This document shows positions 6,483 to 8,984 of a stretch of 8,984 nt of DNA, in pieces. The notes under the pieces are model-generated. The model was not told the origin of the DNA. It saw nothing but the letters and a program-made list of their open reading frames with translations, and ran no database searches. The translations under genes were made by a program, and so were the position numbers. How positions within the stretch are numbered: the stretch's first letter is position 1; each line of letters opens with the position of its first letter. The DNA lies in assembly GCA_013812695.1 (NCBI GenBank), contig JACCSZ010000235.1, positions 1 to 8,984 on the forward strand. Reading direction: 5' to 3'. Source of the DNA: Gemmatimonadales bacterium (GTDB lineage Bacteria; Gemmatimonadota; Gemmatimonadetes; Gemmatimonadales; GWC2-71-9).

Positions 6483-7216
6483 GCTCTCGGCTCGCCCCGG
6501 CACGCAAATGCCTCGCGGTGCTCGCCCACGAGGCGCTCGGCGCGGGCAACGCTCGCGGCGTCATTGACGTCGATCCAGGGCGCGTCATGGAGGAAGGCGG
6601 CGACTTTCTCCCCCTCCTCCAGCAGACGGTCGACCAGCCAACGGATCTCGACGGCACGTCCCCGCGGCAGACGGGCAACCGCCGATGCGCTCAACACCAC
6701 CACCCCGCTGGCAATCAGGATCCGGCGCTCCGGCTTCTCGACGTAGCCGACGATGACTCCGTCCCGTACCTGCACCTCTCCGAAGGGCGTCCGGAACGAC
6801 TCCAGGTGTACGGCACAAGTCAGCGTGGCGTCGGCGCGGCGATGGTGGAGAAGCAGGGCGTTCAGGTCGAGAGCGGTGAGATTGTCGGCGTAGACCACGA
6901 GGAGGTCGGCGCCCTCGAGCTCCACCTCGGCCGCCGGACCGATATTGCCGAGCGGCTGAGTCTCCTCCAGGACTCGGAGCCGGGCGTCGAGGGCGTCGGT
7001 GATCGCCTGCCCTCTGGTCTGCACGAACCGGCCGATCTCCGGTGTGTGCGACGGCACAGCCACGACGATGTCTCGAAGCCCTGCCTTCAGCAGGGCACAC
7101 AGGTTCCGCTCCAGGAGTGGAACGCCGTGAACCGGGACCAGCGGCTTGGGTGTGGACGACCCGGTGACGCGCATGCGCTCACCGTGCCCGCCGGCCATGA
7201 TCATGGCGGTCGTCAT
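6479..7216 (-). CDS. Sugar-1-phosphate nucleotidyltransferase
   Basis: 245 residues, the size of a single-domain NTP-transferase (HddC/RmlA/ValB-like) without a left-handed beta-helix. It makes an NDP-sugar from a sugar 1-phosphate and an NTP. Motifs: MAGGHGERM (7-15) is the nucleotide loop and PKPLVPV (23-29) carries the catalytic Lys K24; YADNL (109-113) holds metal-binding D111; EKP (160-162), SGV (170-172) and WIDVND (214-219) with the second metal Asp D216 follow. ATG 7216 gives a 4-nt ATGA overlap with the cupin gene; the frame stays open upstream to 7348, but that extension overlaps the cupin gene far too much. Its presence says the operon builds an activated donor for the adjacent glycosyltransferase. 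Which sugar and which base (A, G, U or T) cannot be read from the sequence. No phosphomutase is present to supply the 1-phosphate, so it may be encoded elsewhere or the ROK kinase may act at that position. Confidence 0.9.
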   Translation of the reverse strand: MTTAMIMAGGHGERMRVTGSSTPKPLVPVHGVPLLERNLCALLKAGLRDIVVAVPSHTPEIGRFVQTRGQAITDALDARLRVLEETQPLGNIGPAAEVELEGADLLVVYADNLTALDLNALLLHHRRADATLTCAVHLESFRTPFGEVQVRDGVIVGYVEKPERRILIASGVVVLSASAVARLPRGRAVEIRWLVDRLLEEGEKVAAFLHDAPWIDVNDAASVARAERLVGEHREAFACRGEPRA

Positions 7217-7587
7217 GGGCGCACGTTGAGCTCGAACACGAAGATTCGCAGGGGGCTCGCCCCAGTATTGCGCAGCGAGTGGGTGCCGCCCGGCGGATTG
7301 CGGATGAGGTCGCCGGCCCGAACCTGAAACAGCTCGCCGTTCCGGCACATCTCACCGGTCCCGGTGAGCACTAGGTAGAACTCTTCTTCGGAGGCCTCGT
7401 GGGTGTGTGGGCCGATGCTCGTGCCCGCCGGAAGCTCCGCCAGGTCGATGAAGTTGCAGCTCCCCGCCAATCGCTCTCGATCGAGGACTCGCGCGAACCC
7501 TATGAGGCCCTCACCCCCGTGCGCGCGAATTCCGGCAAGGTCGAGGTGGTCCAGATTGCAGCGGTCGAAAGCAGGTTGCCGGTCCAT
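7213..7587 (-). CDS. Small single-domain cupin protein, first gene of the operon
   Basis: 124 residues, one cupin barrel of the Cupin_2 type. Motif 1 is GPHTHEASEEEF with metal ligands H61, H63 and probably E68; motif 2 is GDLIRNPPGGTHSLRN (92-107) with H103. All four classical metal ligands are therefore present, so it probably binds Fe, Mn, Zn or Ni. Small cupins next to sugar-biosynthesis genes can be sugar isomerases or epimerases, dioxygenases, or ligand-binding regulators; nothing here decides between them. The start ATG 7587 is well supported by GGAGAG four bases upstream, and there is room for a promoter before it. Its stop overlaps the start of the nucleotidyltransferase gene by 4 nt (ATGA). 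No signal peptide is seen. Confidence 0.88.
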   Translation of the reverse strand: MDRQPAFDRCNLDHLDLAGIRAHGGEGLIGFARVLDRERLAGSCNFIDLAELPAGTSIGPHTHEASEEEFYLVLTGTGEMCRNGELFQVRAGDLIRNPPGGTHSLRNTGASPLRIFVFELNVRP

Positions 7588-7591
7588 GCGT

Positions 7592-7597
7592 CTCTCC
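7592..7597 (-). promoter_or_regulatory. Ribosome binding site of the cupin gene
   Basis: GGAGAG, read on the - strand, is separated from ATG 7587 by ACGC. It is the best Shine-Dalgarno sequence in the operon, as expected for its first gene. Confidence 0.65.
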
Positions 7598-7614
7598 GCG
7601 GTTGGCCCTCAGCG

Positions 7615-7643
7615 ATAATCGTGGGGCGACCTCGGCCCGGCAA
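7615..7643 (-). promoter_or_regulatory. Possible sigma-70-type promoter of the six-gene operon
   Basis: On the - strand, TTGCCG (7643-7638) and GATTAT (7620-7615) are separated by 17 nt, each matching 4 of 6 consensus bases. The -10 element lies in a short AT-rich patch within a GC-rich region, about 28 nt before the cupin start codon, which would give a leader of roughly 20 nt. It sits in the only non-coding gap upstream of the operon (7588-7688). This is a reading by eye; GC-rich genomes often use other sigma factors, so treat it as tentative. Confidence 0.35.
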
Positions 7644-7688
7644 GGTCCTTCTCTTCCGCGGCGCTGCAGGTGGGATGACAGACGCTCC

Positions 7689-8984
7689 TCAGACACCGCC
7701 TGGCTCACGCCCGCCCTCGCGCAGGTGCAGCGCCGCGTACGCCCGCCACGGGCGCCATCGCTCCGCCCGCGCCCGGAGCGCAGCCGCCCCGGCCGCACCC
7801 GCGGACCGCTGGAGTTCGCGATCCGAGGCATCGAAGGCGTCCGGCCAATGGAGCGCGTGCATCATGATCTGAGTCGCGAGCCGCTCGCCGACGCCGTCGA
7901 TCGCCCGCAGCGATCGGTGCGCCGCGGCGACGTCGCTCCCCGGCTCGAGCCAGATCGTGCCTCCCGCGAGGGCGCGCGCCAGGGACGCGAGAATCTCCGC
8001 CGAGCGCCGTGCTACGCCGAGTGCCTCGAGACCCGCCGCACCCGCCTCGGCCACGCATGTGGCGTCCGGCGCGAGCAGGCCCAGTGAGGGAATTCCGCTG
8101 TCCAGCCGCTCCCCCAACGCCTCCACGATCTGCCGCCCGGCATCGGAAGCCGCCAAGCCGGCGCGGCCGCCCAGAATCGCGCGGAACACGGCCTCGAATC
8201 CGTCGAGCGCGCCCGGGAGCCGGAGGCCGGGCCGGCGTGCCACGTGCATGCCGAGCCCGGCACGCTCGAGGTGTGCGTCGACCACGGTTGGCTCGGCGTC
8301 CAGGTCGAACAGGTGGCGAAGTCGTGCGAGCAGCGGCATCAGCACCGGCAGCAGCGATGGCGAGACGTCTACGTCGAGGTGTGTCTTCGCCGCCGGAGCG
8401 GTCGCGAAGACCACCCCGGTTTTTCCCTCGAGCCGCACCGTACGACCATAGCGCCCGCTTTCGACCCGCTCCACCCCCGGGAGCGCGTCCCGGCCGAGCC
8501 GCTCGATCAGCGACTCCCAGGCGTATGGCGGGCGGTAGGCGAGCGTCAGTCGGATGAGATCGAGGACGGGAGCCGCCGCCGAGCCTGAGCCGCTGGCACC
8601 GCGGGGAGCTCGCCGGAGGGCGCCCGGACTCAGCCGGTATCGCTCGCGGAACACGGAGTTGAATCGGCGCAGGCTCTGGAAACCGCTGGCGTACGCGATC
8701 CGGGTTACCGGCAGCGAAGTGTCGGCCAGCAGGCGTTTGGCGAGGAGCAGGCGGTGGGTCTGCGCCAGCTCGAGGGGCGACACACCGAGCTCGCGTTCGA
8801 GGACGCGGCGGAGATGCCGGTCGCTCACGCCGAGCTCGCCCGCGAGTTGGCCTACGGCCCGACCGTTGAGCGCGCCGACGGCGATCCGGTGCGCTGCCGC
8901 CCGCGCGAGGCGCGGCACCGCGTCGCAGAGCGCCCGCCCGGGCGCCAGCTCCGGTCGGCAGCGCAGGCACGGTCGGAATCCCGC
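7689..8984 (-). CDS. Ada/AlkA-type fusion: zinc domain end, AraC-type HTH and 3-methyladenine DNA glycosylase (5' end outside window)
   Basis: 431 residues are visible and the frame stays open to the right edge. The first visible residues, GFRPCLRCRPE, are the last part of the Ada metal-binding domain with its C-x-x-C pair; the methyl-accepting Cys lies outside the window. Next comes an AraC-type double helix-turn-helix (visible residues about 35-128: GQLAGELGVSDRHLRRVLER, then RIAYASGFQSLRRFNSVFRERY), then an AlkA N-terminal domain beginning LTLAYRPPYAWESL, and an HhH-GPD glycosylase domain (RAILGG..., IDGVGERLATQIMM, DAFDASDREL). The catalytic Asp is probably visible residue 388 (codon 7823-7821), matching AlkA D238. 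Such fusions sense DNA alkylation, activate repair genes and excise alkylated bases. GTG 8918 is an internal codon, not the start. It lies 101 nt upstream of the cupin operon on the same strand; a functional link is unlikely. The domain call is secure. Confidence 0.9.
   Translation of the reverse strand, partial: AGFRPCLRCRPELAPGRALCDAVPRLARAAAHRIAVGALNGRAVGQLAGELGVSDRHLRRVLERELGVSPLELAQTHRLLLAKRLLADTSLPVTRIAYASGFQSLRRFNSVFRERYRLSPGALRRAPRGASGSGSAAAPVLDLIRLTLAYRPPYAWESLIERLGRDALPGVERVESGRYGRTVRLEGKTGVVFATAPAAKTHLDVDVSPSLLPVLMPLLARLRHLFDLDAEPTVVDAHLERAGLGMHVARRPGLRLPGALDGFEAVFRAILGGRAGLAASDAGRQIVEALGERLDSGIPSLGLLAPDATCVAEAGAAGLEALGVARRSAEILASLARALAGGTIWLEPGSDVAAAHRSLRAIDGVGERLATQIMMHALHWPDAFDASDRELQRSAGAAGAAALRARAERWRPWRAYAALHLREGGREPGGV

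Larger units (their letters stand above)
1267..7587 (-). other. Six-gene operon, putative cyclitol or unusual-sugar biosynthesis and transfer
   Basis: Six genes run on the - strand with no intergenic space. The junction overlaps are: cupin/nucleotidyltransferase ATGA (4 nt, 7213-7216), nucleotidyltransferase/glycosyltransferase GTGA (4 nt, 6479-6482), glycosyltransferase/SDR 8 nt (5271-5278), SDR/SDR-cyclase GTGA (4 nt, 4328-4331), and SDR-cyclase/ROK kinase TGATG (1 nt, 2154). The layout implies one transcript and coupled translation. A cyclase, ROK kinase, nucleotidyltransferase and glycosyltransferase are the enzyme classes used in C7-cyclitol pathways; calling this a cyclitol operon is inference from that combination. 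Confidence 0.75.
7588..7688. other. 101-nt intergenic region upstream of the operon
   Basis: Lies between the stop of the Ada/AlkA-type gene and the start of the cupin gene. It holds the cupin ribosome binding site and a possible promoter. I found no convincing rho-independent terminator for the Ada/AlkA-type gene (no GC hairpin followed by T-run), so some read-through into the operon is possible. Confidence 0.6.

Noticed and set aside
7217..7348. Upstream extension of the nucleotidyltransferase to 7348
   Set aside because: It would overlap the cupin gene by more than 130 nt. ATG 7216 gives an ATGA overlap and starts just before the MAGGHGERM loop.
1..8984. CRISPR array, insertion sequence, tRNA or phage-defence genes
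   Set aside because: No regularly spaced repeats, transposase motifs, terminal inverted repeats or tRNA-like cloverleaf were found on reading either strand; nearly all the DNA is accounted for by metabolic or repair genes.

Overview
The window is GC-rich bacterial DNA with dense, mostly overlapping genes, G/C-dominated third codon positions and several GTG starts. No rRNA or other taxonomic marker is present. The gene style would fit a high-GC soil or environmental phylum (for example Gemmatimonadota, Acidobacteriota, Rokubacteria or Myxococcota), but this is only an impression.

Left edge, + strand (1-1255): the 3' end of a glycoside hydrolase family 4 (GH4) gene overlaps by 4 nt (ATGA) a gene for a TIM-barrel sugar isomerase/epimerase. 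The pair looks like part of a sugar-catabolism operon that starts outside the window. It converges, across an 11-nt gap, on the operon to its right.

Centre, - strand (7587 down to 1267): a compact six-gene operon in which every junction overlaps. The order of transcription is: small cupin, sugar-1-phosphate nucleotidyltransferase, family-4 glycosyltransferase (GT4), extended short-chain dehydrogenase/reductase (SDR), a 725-residue fusion of a second extended SDR with a dehydroquinate-synthase-like sugar phosphate cyclase, and a ROK-family sugar kinase. A cyclase, a ROK kinase, a nucleotidyltransferase and a glycosyltransferase are the enzyme classes used to make and attach carbocyclic sugars (C7 cyclitols such as those of acarbose and validamycin). 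I therefore infer that the operon makes an activated cyclitol or other unusual sugar and transfers it to an acceptor. The product is not known from the sequence.

Two details support a non-standard substrate. The ROK kinase has Asn in place of two residues that contact the hexose in characterised ROK kinases (His of the E-x-x-H motif and Glu of GCxE). The cyclase keeps nearly all of the dehydroquinate synthase active site but has lost the C-terminal DKK motif. No phosphomutase, aminotransferase, transporter or regulator of the pathway lies inside the window.

Right edge, - strand (7689-8984): a 5'-truncated gene for an Ada/AlkA-type DNA alkylation repair fusion (end of the Ada zinc domain, AraC-type helix-turn-helix, AlkA N-domain, HhH-GPD glycosylase). 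It is separated from the operon by about 100 nt that contain a plausible promoter, and is probably functionally unrelated to the operon.
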